From: CBDCKN01 sp965219035
Lineage (GTDB): Bacteria > Gemmatimonadota > Gemmatimonadetes > Longimicrobiales > Gaopeijiaceae
Direction of reading: 5' to 3'
NCBI GenBank assembly: GCA_965219035.1
Contig: CBDCMR010000003.1
Span: forward strand, 1,798,001 to 1,862,000
DNA: 64,000 nucleotides
A program made the position numbers and the translations under genes. Every line of letters starts with the position of its first letter. The stretch's first letter is position 1. This document shows positions 32,384 through 41,879 of this stretch, piece by piece. The notes below the pieces were generated by a model. It was not told the origin of the DNA. It worked only from the letters and a program-made list of their open reading frames with translations, and made no database searches.

Positions 32384-33535
32384 GTGAGTAGGAACATTGG
32401 AAGGATCCTGATGCTCGCCCTGGTATTGCCCGGGGTGTGGGCCGGTGGGGCGTCGGCCCAGATAACGGGCGTCGTCACAGCGAGGGGTGGGGTACTGCTG
32501 GAGGGTGTTGCCGTCGAGGTTTGGACGGCGAATGCACGCATCGCGGCGCGTCTCACCGACTCCGATGGGCGTTTCTTTTTCCCCGAGAGCATCGCGTTTC
32601 AGGCCGTCACCCTGCAGGTGGGAGCCCTGGGCTTCAAGACGCAGGAGGTCATCGTCGAGGAGGGTGTGGACGAGTACGCCATCCGGCTCGACGAGGATCC
32701 TCTGCTTCTCGAGGGGCTCGTGGTGACGACGGAAGAAGCCACCTGCGAGATGGGGCGGGACGACAAAAAGGCGAGGCAGCTGTGGCAGCTCGCCCGGCTG
32801 CGGTACCACGGAATCATGGACACCCTTGGCGTAGCGACATACCTGGCCGAGGCCGACACCGTAGTGCCTCTCTCCAAGTTGGGGCCGTTGGACCTGCCTG
32901 TTCTGGCCCTGAGCCAGCGCGGATCCTCGTCGCTCCTGCGCTTCAGCTGGACCCGGCGCATCCAGCGTGACGGATACGCCTTCAAGGTTCGGCGCACCGA
33001 CGGAGCCCGTCCCTACGACTCCTGGGTGTATCCGCCCCTGGACGCCGACTTCGCTCCCCACTTCGTCGACGACCTCTTCGGGGAGCGGCATCGCTTCGTC
33101 CTGGAGCACGAGGGCCCCGACGGATGGACCCTGGCCTACTGCCCGAAGAAGGACAACAAGCCCACTATCAAGGGTACCATCGCCCTTGCACGGGACACCT
33201 CGTTCACCTCCGTCGAGTGGCTGTTCCAGACGCCGGATCCGGTAGAGCACGCCGGGGGTCGCGCCGTCTTCGCGCCGCCACTCCCGGGTCACGAGCTGGT
33301 CTATCTGCTGCCGAGCGAGGCGATCGTCTGGCGTGAGGTGCCCGGGGGCGAGTATCTGCAGCGGTATCAGCGCTTCGAGGATTGGCTCGTGGCGCCGGGA
33401 GACTCCGTGCCGGCCCTTCCGTTACGCCGGAGCAGCGAGTCGGGAGCTTCGCGGAGGAACTGTGGTCTCTTGGGAGTCGTCGCCGCCCCGACCCTCTTGG
33501 CGGCTCGCGAACTTCGGCAATGGAACACTAGCTGA
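32384..33535 (+). CDS. secreted protein with carboxypeptidase-regulatory-like domain, C-terminus altered by repeat
   Basis: About 383 residues from GTG 32384, chosen because a signal peptide follows at once (ILMLALVLPGVWAGGASA). Residues 25-110 form a CarboxypepD-regulatory beta-sandwich (GVVTARGGVLLEGVAVEV, RLTDSDGRFFFPE). The remaining 250 residues are of unknown function. The last 20 or so residues (LLAARELRQWNTS) are encoded by a truncated copy of the MITE-like element, so the native end has been replaced. It converges on and overlaps the M20 gene by eight bases. Confidence 0.75.
   Translation: MSRNIGRILMLALVLPGVWAGGASAQITGVVTARGGVLLEGVAVEVWTANARIAARLTDSDGRFFFPESIAFQAVTLQVGALGFKTQEVIVEEGVDEYAIRLDEDPLLLEGLVVTTEEATCEMGRDDKKARQLWQLARLRYHGIMDTLGVATYLAEADTVVPLSKLGPLDLPVLALSQRGSSSLLRFSWTRRIQRDGYAFKVRRTDGARPYDSWVYPPLDADFAPHFVDDLFGERHRFVLEHEGPDGWTLAYCPKKDNKPTIKGTIALARDTSFTSVEWLFQTPDPVEHAGGRAVFAPPLPGHELVYLLPSEAIVWREVPGGEYLQRYQRFEDWLVAPGDSVPALPLRRSSESGASRRNCGLLGVVAAPTLLAARELRQWNTS
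33501..33530 (-). repeat. end fragment of MITE-like element inside two gene ends
   Basis: In reverse complement it reads CTAGTGTTCC...GAAGTTCGCGAGCCG, matching the left end of the full-length element at 53211 (AGAAGTTCGCGAGCC). It encodes the C-terminus of the preceding gene, and its CTAG supplies the TAG stop of the convergent M20 gene. Diverged element sequence may extend to about 33465. Confidence 0.65.
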
Positions 33536-34832
33536 TGGGGGCGAGCCCAGCTTGGGCGATGAGAATGAGCAGGGCACGCTGAATGCCCCGGGGACCGTTT
33601 TCGTTCACGTACCACTCTCCTGGCGAGTGTCCGCCGCCGCCCGACCCACCTCCTCCGATGGTCACGGCGGGCACACCAAGCGAGATGGGGATGTTCGAGT
33701 CGGTGGACGATCGACCAAGGGCCGGCTCCAGATCCAGGAGCTCGGTGGCGGCGAGGGCCCGCTGGACGAGAGGATCCTCTTCGGCCATCTCTCCCGAGGG
33801 TCGGTCCCCGATCATCTCGATGTCGACCGCGAGAGCCGGGCCCGAGCGGCGACTGGCGTTCATCTCGGTCACCGCTCTCCGAATGGCACGGTGAAAGAGC
33901 GAGTCGATCTCAACGAGACGTTCCTGGCTAGCCGAGCGCATGTCCACCTGCATGGCTACTTCGAAGGGAATCGAGTTCACCGAGGTGCCGCCGGTCACGA
34001 CGCCCACGTTGTAGCTGGTCTTCGGACCGCTCCGAGTGTAGGCGTCGGCCGCCAGATCGAAGTAGTGCGTCGCCCGACCCATGGCGTGCGCCGGATTGAC
34101 GAGCCCGAATGCACCCCAGGAGTGTCCTCCGGGTCCGGTGAAGGTGACCCGGTAGCGGTGGGATCCCAGACCCTGATGGGTGACACGGGTGTCGCTCAGG
34201 CCGTCGATGGAGATGAAGCTGTCGATGGAAGGCCCTCCGGCCCGGAAGAGGTGTTTCATACCGCGAAGATCCCCCAAGCCCTCCTCGCCGACGGTTCCCA
34301 CGAAGAGGATGTCACTCTCGGTCCTGATCTCGGCGGCGTTCATGGCCCGGAGGATGGCCAGGACGGCTGTGAGTCCGCGGGCGTCGTCTCCTACGCCTGG
34401 GGCCCTCAGGGTGTCACCACTCATCCGGACCGTTACGTCGGTCCCTTCCGGGAACACCGTATCGAGGTGCCCTGCGATGGCGACGGTGCCACCCGAGCTC
34501 CCCGTTCCACCCCTCAGGGCGATGACGTTGCCCACCTGATCGATGTACACCGAGTCGACGCCGGCGTCTGCCAGCATGTCTCGAAAGGCCTGAGCCCGTA
34601 CCTCCTCCCCGAACGGTGGCGCTGGGATCTCGGTTAGCGTGATGAGGGCCCGCATGGTCTCGGCGTCGTCGGCCTCGAGACGGTCGAGCGCGGCTCTCAC
34701 CGAGGGATCGGCGAAGATGTTCCGGAGCTCCTGGGCGTGGTCGACGGATTGAGCTGCCAGTGACTCCGGGGTCCAGGACGAGGCCAGCGCGGACGCTGCG
34801 ACTACACGAGCTATCAAATCAAGACGTCTCAT
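33528..34832 (-). CDS. secreted M20-family metallopeptidase
   Basis: About 434 residues from ATG 34832, with a signal peptide ending near PESLAAQS. M20 motifs are GHLDTVFPEGT (His and Asp metal ligands), GVGDDARGLTAVLA (bridging Asp), GTVGEEGLGDLRG (catalytic Glu plus ligand Glu) and a late GGGGSGGGGHSPGEWY carrying the last His. A dimerisation or lid insert lies in the middle (about 215-325). It probably hydrolyses peptides or acyl-amino acids in the periplasm. The stop codon TAG is part of the CTAG at the edge of a MITE-like fragment. Confidence 0.9.
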   Translation of the reverse strand: MRRLDLIARVVAASALASSWTPESLAAQSVDHAQELRNIFADPSVRAALDRLEADDAETMRALITLTEIPAPPFGEEVRAQAFRDMLADAGVDSVYIDQVGNVIALRGGTGSSGGTVAIAGHLDTVFPEGTDVTVRMSGDTLRAPGVGDDARGLTAVLAILRAMNAAEIRTESDILFVGTVGEEGLGDLRGMKHLFRAGGPSIDSFISIDGLSDTRVTHQGLGSHRYRVTFTGPGGHSWGAFGLVNPAHAMGRATHYFDLAADAYTRSGPKTSYNVGVVTGGTSVNSIPFEVAMQVDMRSASQERLVEIDSLFHRAIRRAVTEMNASRRSGPALAVDIEMIGDRPSGEMAEEDPLVQRALAATELLDLEPALGRSSTDSNIPISLGVPAVTIGGGGSGGGGHSPGEWYVNENGPRGIQRALLILIAQAGLAPIS

Positions 34833-34999
34833 GGTTCCCCAGGCCTGAAATCGAGAGCGTCCGGCACGGTAACCCCCGTCTCGTTCCCTGGCGAGCGCTC
34901 CGGGGCACAACTCCTTGATTTTCACCCGAAAAAGCCCGAACCTTTTTGCGCCTCTTTCTTGGGCGTTCAACTGCCCTCAGCCTGAAATTTCGGAGCTCT

Positions 35000-35815
35000 G
35001 TGAGCCGCGAATCCTCTCTGGTCGCCCGCCCCGCCGAGGCGCTGACCCGGATGCTTGCCGCACTCGGCCGCACCCTGAGACTGGTCGCTGAGCACGCCGG
35101 ACAGCTGGGTCTTCTCGTCTGGAACATAAGCGTGGCCTTCGCGCGTTTTCGTGTGTCGGGCAGGGACATACTGAGGCAGATCTACATCGTCGGAATTCAG
35201 AGCATCCCGATCGTCCTGGTGGCCGCCGGGCTCATCGGAGTCGTGACCAGCCAGCAGGGCGGCTATCAGATGCAGAGCAATCTGCCTCTCTACGTCATGG
35301 GCTCCGTCGTCGTGGAGAGCGTGATTCTCGAGATGGGGCCCGTCCTCACGGCCATCGTCATAATTGGGAGGGTGGGCGCGCGCTTCACCGCAGAGCTGGG
35401 AACCATGAAGGTCTCCGAGCAGATCGACGCCCTCTACTCCGTTGGTCGGGATCCGGTCGAGATTCTGGCGGCCCCGCGGGTTCTAGCGCTCATGATCTCC
35501 ATGCCGGCCCTCGTGGCCATGGCCAACGTTGTGGGAATCCTGACCGGAATGATCTCCGCCCAGTTCACCCTCGGCCTGGGTCCAGAGACGTTCTTCTACG
35601 GGGCGCGCCTCTTCTGGCACTCCTACGACCTGTTCTACTCGCTCCTGAAGGCGTTCGTCTTCGGGGCGGCGATCCCCATCATCGCGATCCACATGGGTTT
35701 GCGAACGGCCGGTGGCGCAGAAGGCGTGGGGCGGACCACGACTCAGTCGGTCGTGTTCATGACCCTGACGATCCTGATCATCGACGCCATGTTCCCTCCA
35801 CTCTTCCTGCAGTAG
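35000..35815 (+). CDS. mlaE: MlaE-type ABC transporter permease
   Basis: About 271 residues from GTG 35000 (start uncertain; an upstream in-frame ATG exists at 34946). Membrane subunit of the Mla/MCE system, which moves phospholipids between inner and outer membrane. The MlaE core is recognisable: QIYIVGIQSIPIVLVAAGLIG, the EMGPVLTAIVIIGRVGARFTAELGTMKVSEQIDAL signature and five to six hydrophobic helices. mlaF and mlaD follow at once, so this is the mlaE-F-D operon. No mlaB or mlaC gene is adjacent. Confidence 0.94.
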   Translation: MSRESSLVARPAEALTRMLAALGRTLRLVAEHAGQLGLLVWNISVAFARFRVSGRDILRQIYIVGIQSIPIVLVAAGLIGVVTSQQGGYQMQSNLPLYVMGSVVVESVILEMGPVLTAIVIIGRVGARFTAELGTMKVSEQIDALYSVGRDPVEILAAPRVLALMISMPALVAMANVVGILTGMISAQFTLGLGPETFFYGARLFWHSYDLFYSLLKAFVFGAAIPIIAIHMGLRTAGGAEGVGRTTTQSVVFMTLTILIIDAMFPPLFLQ

Positions 35816-35825
35816 GGGGGTTGCG

Positions 35826-36623
35826 GTGCCAACTCAGGGCAACGGATCCGGACCGGTCATCGAGTACATGAACGTCTTCAAGGCCTTCGACGCCCCCGTG
35901 CTCTCAGGCGTCAGCCTCTCCGTGCAGAGGGGTGAGATGTTCGCCCTCTTCGGTCCCTCGGGTACCGGCAAGAGCGTGCTCCTCAAGACCACGATGGCGT
36001 TGATCACGCCCGACCAAGGCGATGTGCGGGTGGCCGGCGACTCGGTCTACTTTGGCGATCGGAGGTCACTGGAGCGGATCCGGGAGAAGGTGGGGTACGT
36101 ATTTCAATATTCCGCTCTCTTCGATTCGCTCACCGTCTTCGAGAATATCGAGATGGGGATTGCGGAGGAGGCCCTTCGGGGCATGAGCAGAGCTGAAGTG
36201 AAGCGCCGGGCCTGGGAATCTCTCGAGCTCGTGAACTTAGAGCCGAATCAGGTCCTGGGGAAGCTCCCGGCGGAGCTGTCCGGGGGGATGAAGAAGCGAG
36301 TGGGGATCGCCAGGGCCATCGCGGGCCGTCCGGAGATTCTCCTGTGGGACGAGCCCACTACGGGGCTCGATCCCGTAAACAGTGCCGCCATCGAGAGGCT
36401 GATCACACGCCTCTCCGACGAGCTGCACACGACATCGCTCCTCGTCACGCACGACGTGGAGGGTGGCCTGGAGATGTGCGATCGGGTCGCAATGCTGGAG
36501 GGCGGGAGGCTTCGATTCTGCGGATCGCCCGAGGCCTTCAGGGTGAGTGACGATCCGGTGGTGAAGGCGTTTGGCGATCGAGCCGCCGCGATAGCGGCTC
36601 TGGACGTCTTGGAAGTCACCTAG
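35826..36623 (+). CDS. mlaF: MlaF-type ABC transporter ATPase
   Basis: 265 residues, GTG start 10 bases after mlaE. It powers lipid transport through MlaE. Walker A is GPSGTGKSVLL, the Q-loop FQYSALFDSLTV, the signature LSGGMKKRVGIARAI, Walker B ILLWDEPTTGLDP and the H-loop LLVTHDVEG. LSGGMKKR is typical of MlaF/Ttg2A proteins. The TAG stop codon is formed by the left end of a short CTAG-type repeat that separates it from mlaD. Confidence 0.95.
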   Translation: MPTQGNGSGPVIEYMNVFKAFDAPVLSGVSLSVQRGEMFALFGPSGTGKSVLLKTTMALITPDQGDVRVAGDSVYFGDRRSLERIREKVGYVFQYSALFDSLTVFENIEMGIAEEALRGMSRAEVKRRAWESLELVNLEPNQVLGKLPAELSGGMKKRVGIARAIAGRPEILLWDEPTTGLDPVNSAAIERLITRLSDELHTTSLLVTHDVEGGLEMCDRVAMLEGGRLRFCGSPEAFRVSDDPVVKAFGDRAAAIAALDVLEVT

Positions 36624-36654
36624 TGTTCCGAGACACTTTGGTAATGGGACACTA
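36621..36654 (+). repeat. CTAG-type MITE-like element between mlaF and mlaD
   Basis: 34 bp: TAGTGTTCCGAGACACTTTG followed by GTAATGGGACACTA. This is the shortest member of the family, reduced to the two termini. The left CTAG carries the mlaF stop codon; the right end is CTAA. Insertion within the operon has not disrupted either gene. Confidence 0.75.
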
Positions 36655-36677
36655 AAACGGGTATACGGGGGCATTCA

Positions 36678-37628
36678 TTGGAGATACGGAACGACCAGAG
36701 CCCCACGGACCAGGAGATCGAGCAGGCCGTCCCTCAACAGGCTGGCCGGCGGGACGTCCGGGTCGGATTGTTCGTGCTCGTCGGCCTCGCCGCGACGATC
36801 TACCTGCTCTATCTCCTGACGGATCCGGCTACCTTCCGGGGCAGGTACAAGATTACCACCAGCGTCGAGAACGTGATGGGGCTCCGTAAAGGAGACCCCG
36901 TCCAGATGCGAGGTGTGAATATCGGGCGGGTCCACGACTTCAATTTGGCGCGGGACACAGAGGACGTCCTGGTCGTTCTCGAGATCGAGGGCCAGTGGCG
37001 CATCCCCGAGGGATCGCGAACCCAGATCGTGAGCCCGGGACTCATGTCCCCTAGGACCGTGATGGTCGTGCCGGGCGACGGGCCGGGCGAGATTTCGGCC
37101 GGTGCGAACCTCCCGGGGACGGCGGTGAAGGGGCTCCTGGACGACACCGAATCCTTGGGTGAGAAGGGCGAGGCCTTTCTCGACCAGATAACCGCGCTCC
37201 TTTCGGACTCCACCATCGCCGCCGTGGGTGGAAGCGCCCAGGATCTCCAGGCGATCCTGAACGAGCTCGCCGACCTCATGGGCTCCCAGAGCGAAGAGCT
37301 CAAGGATCTCATCGCCTCCTTGAACCGGGCCGCCGACGGACTGGCCGATGTCACCGGCCCGGAGCTCGGGAACGACATCTCGAGCACGGTATCGCAGGCC
37401 GACTCCCTCATGGGGAGCCTTAGCGCCGCGTCGGCACGCTTCGACCGGGCAGCCGCCTCCCTGGAGACGATCCTCGGCCGGATGGAGCGGGGTGAAGGCA
37501 CGCTCGGGCAGCTTTCTGTCAACGACTCGCTCTACGTGAGCCTGAACGCGGCCGTGGCGAGTATGCGCGTTCTAGTCGACGACCTACGGGCCAATCCGGG
37601 GCGCTACATCAACCTGTCGATCTTCTAG
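36678..37628 (+). CDS. mlaD: MlaD-type MCE-domain lipid-binding protein
   Basis: 316 residues, TTG start. One membrane anchor (about 32-52, LFVLVGLAATIYLLYLL) is followed by the MCE domain (about 58-140: GLRKGDPVQMRGVNIGRVHDF, GLMSPRTVMVVPG). A long helical C-terminal region (about 165-290, ALLSDSTIAAVGGSAQDLQAIL and onward) could form the coiled barrel or bridge seen in MCE proteins. It is anchored in the inner membrane and passes lipids across the periplasm with MlaE and MlaF. Confidence 0.93.
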   Translation: MEIRNDQSPTDQEIEQAVPQQAGRRDVRVGLFVLVGLAATIYLLYLLTDPATFRGRYKITTSVENVMGLRKGDPVQMRGVNIGRVHDFNLARDTEDVLVVLEIEGQWRIPEGSRTQIVSPGLMSPRTVMVVPGDGPGEISAGANLPGTAVKGLLDDTESLGEKGEAFLDQITALLSDSTIAAVGGSAQDLQAILNELADLMGSQSEELKDLIASLNRAADGLADVTGPELGNDISSTVSQADSLMGSLSAASARFDRAAASLETILGRMERGEGTLGQLSVNDSLYVSLNAAVASMRVLVDDLRANPGRYINLSIF

Positions 37629-37641
37629 ACCCCCCCAGTCT

Positions 37642-37674
37642 CCGGGCTCCTCACGGGAGCCCGGGCCCTTTTCC
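37642..37674. terminator. bidirectional intrinsic terminator
   Basis: A 9-bp perfect stem, CCGGGCTCC / GGAGCCCGG, with a 5-base loop is followed by GCCCTTTTCC on the + strand. It lies between mlaD and the convergent barrel-protein gene and would stop transcription of the mla operon. Confidence 0.8.
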
Positions 37675-37705
37675 ATGTGGCCACAAGGGTTGGCCCGGCA
37701 GCGGA

Positions 37706-40700
37706 CTACCAGCCGGGTGAGAACAGGAAGCCCCAGTGCGCTCCCTTGTCGGGCCGCTGGAAGGGAAACGCGTAGTAAGCCTCCAGAACCAGGAACCCGA
37801 GGACGTTGAAACGGGCGCTCGCGCCGGCGGAGAACACCGGGACACGCTTTCCACCGGACCGCACGAAGTCAAAGTCCACCTCGTCCAGGTCGTTCCACGC
37901 CAGTCCGGCATCGGCGAAGAGCACGAACTCGGTGGGCAGGTACGGGAAGTTCAAGAGCCCGAACTGCGGGGTCCCGAGCAACGGCACGCGCATCTCGAGG
38001 TTGGCCACGGCCAACCGATGTCCAAAGAGACGGTCGAAGCCGGGACAGTTGCCCCGGGCTAGGCCGAGCTCCTCCGAAGAGTTGTCGCACTCCACTTGCT
38101 CGATGCTCTCGTAAGCGTATCCACGGACGAAGGTCTCCCAGCCCAGGAAGTACGGCTGAATGACCGCTGTCCTCGGATTCCCATCGAGCTTCTTGCCGTA
38201 GCGTCCGAAGTGCAGCCCGCGGGCCGCGAACGTGAGGTTACGGGTCGGGCTCAGATAGCGCCGGAAGTCTGCCACGACCGAGGTGTAGTCGAGCGTGCCC
38301 AGGGTGTGGCCCGTTTCCAGGCGGAAGCGGCCGCCGCCTACGGGTGACGTGAACCCGGTGAGTGAGTTGTCACCCACGAGGGCGATCGATGCCGAGGCCA
38401 TGTTGATGGGCTCCCGCGAATCCAGCGACACCCGGGTCGCACCCCCGAATTGGAAGAATCGATCCTCCTCGAGGTCGAACGACCAGCGCTGAACTCCTAT
38501 GTTGCCTTCGACCCGCCGGGTCGCCGAGAACGGATAGGCCAGGAGCAGGCTGGTCTGGGACAGGAAGATCCGGTTACGGATGAGACCGATGTAACGTCTG
38601 CCGTTCTCGTCCGTCCCAAAGGTCTGGAAGCCCTGGATGAAGGGGATCCTGCCGCCAGAGACTCCCCAGTTCAGTCGCCTCTCCTGGTTCAAATAGTAGA
38701 TCTGGCCACCGACGTCCTTGTAGGTGCCGTTCGCCTGGATCGCGACGCCCAGGGACCGATTCCCGAGCATATCGCTGAAGAACGCCGAGGCACCACCACC
38801 CACGTAGTTCCCGAACCGGTCCGTGCCCACGCCCAGCGCCGGCTGTCCCACGTAGTCAAGTATGAGGGACGAGTTGTACTTGACGGCGTTCTCGACCAGG
38901 TAGGTGCCGGTGGGCTGGAGGCCGGTCCGGGCATCGGCCAGATAACCCGCGATTCGGCTCGACCGCGTCGGCAGGCTCGGGGGCAGGAGCCGCCCGGGCT
39001 GACGCTCTGCAGAGGCCGTGACGATCTCGCCACCGGCGTTTGCTTCCCCTGCCTGCAGGCTGTACACGTGGAACTCGAAGGCATCGAAGACGGTGAAGAG
39101 GATCGTCCCCGCCTCACGAGCCACAGAGAGGGTCGGCGACATGCCAGTGATCCCGCTCACCGCAGTGGACAAACGTGTGATGCGGCGAATGTCCGTGGTG
39201 GCGAACTCGTACTGGTAGATGTCGCTGAAGCCGTCCTGATCCGAGACGAAGTAGAGGCTCCGGCCATCCGGTGCGTACTGCGGGTTGATGTGCTTCACGT
39301 TGCCGAAGATGTCCAGCACCTCGACCTCGCCCGTGCTGAAGTTCGCGAAAGCGATCTGGGGCTTGCTGTACTCGAGGTTCTCGAAATCCGTGATGCTGCC
39401 TCGGTCGGACGCAAAGGCGATGGTGGTGCCGTCGGGCGACCAGGTTGGCTGGAGGTCGGCGAACTTGTCGTTCGTTAGCTGGCGCAGGGCGCCGGTCTCG
39501 ATGTCCCAGGTGTAGATATCGCTCACGCCTCCCTGCATTCCCGAAAAGGCGATGTACTGCCCATTCGGGGACCACGCGGGGCTGGTGATGGCTCCGACAT
39601 CGTCCAGGTCGATTTTCCGCTCGACGTTACCGCTGCTGACCTCGACTATGGCCAGCTCGTTGTCACCCTGGGCGAACACCGTGAACACGAACTTCTCCCC
39701 ATCGGGGGACCAGGCCCCGGCGGAGTCGATGAACCGCAGGGCGTCGAAGTGGGGATCGGCGTTGGCGCTCACGAGCTTGCGTTGGATCTCACCCGTGCGG
39801 GCGTCGGCGACGAAGAGATCGATGCTGAAGAGGTCCTTCTCCGAGAGGAAGGCGACGAATCGCCCGTCAGGACTCACCGCAGGCGAGACGTTCGTCTTGC
39901 CCGCCCCCGTGGACGGGGCGAGGAGCAGCGCTCCGGACTCACCGGGCGCCTGCCGCCCACCCATGAGCGGGAGGTATTCGTTCTCCACCGCTTCCCGCCA
40001 CTCCACGGACAGACTGTCCGAGGACGTGTCCAGAACCTGCTGAAGTGCCGGCTCCCAACCCACGCGCAGGGACCGCCGGAAGAGGTCCACGACCCTTTCG
40101 TCTCCGTATGTGCCCCCGATGTAAGCCCACAGAGCCTGACCGAACCGATAGGGGAAGAAGCGACGCTCGGTGGTCATCTCCCTGATCGTGGGGAGGTCCT
40201 CGCGCCGGATGGCGTCTCTCAGCCACATGGCGGTGAGCGGGTCCTCGCGGCCTACCGAGAGGTACTCGGCCATCCCCTCGATCAACCAAAGGGGCAGGAG
40301 CGATAGACCCCTGATTCCGGCTCCGGAGCGACCCTGGGCCACATTGTACTGGAACGCATGGACCAACTCGTGGCCGAGGACGTGATCCGTGGCCCGATAG
40401 GACCCCGTGAGGGGCATGATGACGCGATTCTTCAGCGACTCCGTGACGCCACCCGTTCCCTCGCTGAGAGATCCTCTGAGCGTATTGGTCTGCTGGAAGT
40501 CGGGATGGTCCGCGTACAGGATGATGGGCTTGGGCTTCTCGAATTCGTGCTGAAACGTGCGGGCCAGACGCTCATACCAGCGCTCGCTCATGCGTGCCGC
40601 ATCTTCGACGGCCTCCGCCTCCTCCGGGTAGAAGTGGATCTCGAAGTGGGGCGTGTTGAGGACCTTGAAGTCGAAGGTCTCGTACTGGACCTTGTTCCGC

Positions 40701-40816
40701 CCGAAGTACTGGGCCGACGCGGGAAGCGGAAGAGTCAGGACGGCCGAACATGCCGCGAGGGCGGCTACCAGGCGCGTCATCGACCCTACGGCCCGAACTC
40801 GGTTGGGGAGCTCCAT
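37706..40816 (-). CDS. HExxH peptidase / TolB-like propeller / outer-membrane barrel protein
   Basis: 1,036 residues from ATG 40816, with AAGAGGTG a few bases upstream; a signal peptide ends near PASAQ. Three parts are visible. A gluzincin-type domain (about 30-270) has VLGHELVHAFQYN and a downstream WLIEGMAEYLS, supplying His, His and Glu. A PD40/TolB-like beta-propeller (about 295-620) has repeated SPDGRFVAFLS and WSPDGTTIAFASDRG blades. The C-terminal about 350 residues resemble a BamA/Omp85 surface-antigen barrel (GWETFVRGYAYE, LFADAGLAWN, final VLEAYYAFPFQRP). It probably sits in the outer membrane with a periplasmic peptidase. Function unknown. Confidence 0.82.
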   Translation of the reverse strand: MELPNRVRAVGSMTRLVAALAACSAVLTLPLPASAQYFGRNKVQYETFDFKVLNTPHFEIHFYPEEAEAVEDAARMSERWYERLARTFQHEFEKPKPIILYADHPDFQQTNTLRGSLSEGTGGVTESLKNRVIMPLTGSYRATDHVLGHELVHAFQYNVAQGRSGAGIRGLSLLPLWLIEGMAEYLSVGREDPLTAMWLRDAIRREDLPTIREMTTERRFFPYRFGQALWAYIGGTYGDERVVDLFRRSLRVGWEPALQQVLDTSSDSLSVEWREAVENEYLPLMGGRQAPGESGALLLAPSTGAGKTNVSPAVSPDGRFVAFLSEKDLFSIDLFVADARTGEIQRKLVSANADPHFDALRFIDSAGAWSPDGEKFVFTVFAQGDNELAIVEVSSGNVERKIDLDDVGAITSPAWSPNGQYIAFSGMQGGVSDIYTWDIETGALRQLTNDKFADLQPTWSPDGTTIAFASDRGSITDFENLEYSKPQIAFANFSTGEVEVLDIFGNVKHINPQYAPDGRSLYFVSDQDGFSDIYQYEFATTDIRRITRLSTAVSGITGMSPTLSVAREAGTILFTVFDAFEFHVYSLQAGEANAGGEIVTASAERQPGRLLPPSLPTRSSRIAGYLADARTGLQPTGTYLVENAVKYNSSLILDYVGQPALGVGTDRFGNYVGGGASAFFSDMLGNRSLGVAIQANGTYKDVGGQIYYLNQERRLNWGVSGGRIPFIQGFQTFGTDENGRRYIGLIRNRIFLSQTSLLLAYPFSATRRVEGNIGVQRWSFDLEEDRFFQFGGATRVSLDSREPINMASASIALVGDNSLTGFTSPVGGGRFRLETGHTLGTLDYTSVVADFRRYLSPTRNLTFAARGLHFGRYGKKLDGNPRTAVIQPYFLGWETFVRGYAYESIEQVECDNSSEELGLARGNCPGFDRLFGHRLAVANLEMRVPLLGTPQFGLLNFPYLPTEFVLFADAGLAWNDLDEVDFDFVRSGGKRVPVFSAGASARFNVLGFLVLEAYYAFPFQRPDKGAHWGFLFSPGW

Positions 40817-41077
40817 GTAACACCTCTTATCTGTGACGGACCAACCTAAACCACCGGCAAGGTACTGCCTCACCGAACCAAAGCTCAACTTCGGCCTCCC
40901 GAGACCTCGATCCTCCTGGTCCCCCTCCCAGTCGTCCGAAGCGAGCCTCCAGAGAAGGAACGCCTCAGATGGGTCGACGTGTTCCAGCGTCGGCCCTTTA
41001 CTGCGTTCCACCTCCTGTGCAAGATTCCTGCCCGGAGTGACGCACTCCCCCGCATAGGAGCTCTTACGGGACACCAC

Positions 41078-41364
41078 ATGTCATCCTTTCGTTCCAGGCT
41101 GCTCGCGCTTCCTCTGGTCTGCCTGTCCTGCACGTGGGGTGACCGCCCCGTGCCCGGCCCCCGTGAGCTCGAAGCGCTGGACCTGCCTCCCGGAGAGGGC
41201 ACCATGTGGCCGGGACTGTCCACCTACGGGGACAGGGTCGTCTTGAGCTGGCAGGAGTCCCTCGGATGATACGAGACGGGCGGGGCCGAATCGTGTTCGC
41301 CTGGACCGAGTCGGGCGAAGCCCGCGACATACGGATGGCAAGGACGATCGAGGCTTTGGAATGA
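41078..41364 (+). pseudogene. remnant of a lipoprotein with BNR/sialidase-like repeats
   Basis: ATG 41078 starts a lipoprotein signal (LLALPLVCLSC). After WPGLSTYGDRVVLSWQESLG a stop intervenes. An overlapping ATG at 41266 then gives RDGRGRIVFAWTESGEARDIRMA and ends at 41364. The two pieces look like the first and last segments of a repeat protein with a large internal deletion. The end overlaps the TlpA start (ATGA), as in an intact operon, so the loss is recent. Confidence 0.6.
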
Positions 41365-41879
41365 GCGTACTTTATCGAGGCGCCCGGCTGGCCCTCCCCC
41401 TGTTCGTCACGGCGTGTATCGGTGCTGGTGCGGACCTTCGTCCCCCCCGGGCAGGCGACCAGGCTCCGGACTTGGAGGCCATAGCGCTGGAAGACGGCAA
41501 GACGGTGTCGTTGGCCGATTTCCGTGGCAGTCCGGTCCTGGTGAATCTGTGGGCCACCTGGTGTGGGCCCTGCCGCTTCGAGACACCCTACCTGGAGTCG
41601 GTCTACCAGGAGCATCGGGAGCGGGGGCTCAAGATCGTCGGCGTCTCCGTGGACTCCAGGGCTTCCCTGGACGCCGTAGAGCAGTTCCTGGCCGACAAGG
41701 GCGTCACTTACGACATCCTTCTCGATCCGGACATGGTCTCCACCGACGTCTTCGCCGCCATCGGGCTGCCGGCCTCATTCCTCATCGACGCAGAGGGGAT
41801 GATCGTCTTCGATCGGCTCGGCCCGATCATCGAGGACGACCCCGAGTTCCTGGCCGCCCTGGAGGATGTCGTTCACTAG
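41361..41879 (+). CDS. TlpA-like thioredoxin-fold lipoprotein or periplasmic protein
   Basis: 172 residues. The N-terminal signal has a possible lipobox, FVTAC. The thioredoxin fold has the WCGPC motif (Cys68, Cys71) in NLWATWCGPCRFE and a cis-Pro in GLPASFLID. Proteins of this type reduce periplasmic disulphides, for example in cytochrome c maturation. It overlaps by four bases the sialidase-like remnant upstream. The TAG stop belongs to the CTAG at the edge of a MITE-like element. Confidence 0.9.
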   Translation: MSVLYRGARLALPLFVTACIGAGADLRPPRAGDQAPDLEAIALEDGKTVSLADFRGSPVLVNLWATWCGPCRFETPYLESVYQEHRERGLKIVGVSVDSRASLDAVEQFLADKGVTYDILLDPDMVSTDVFAAIGLPASFLIDAEGMIVFDRLGPIIEDDPEFLAALEDVVH

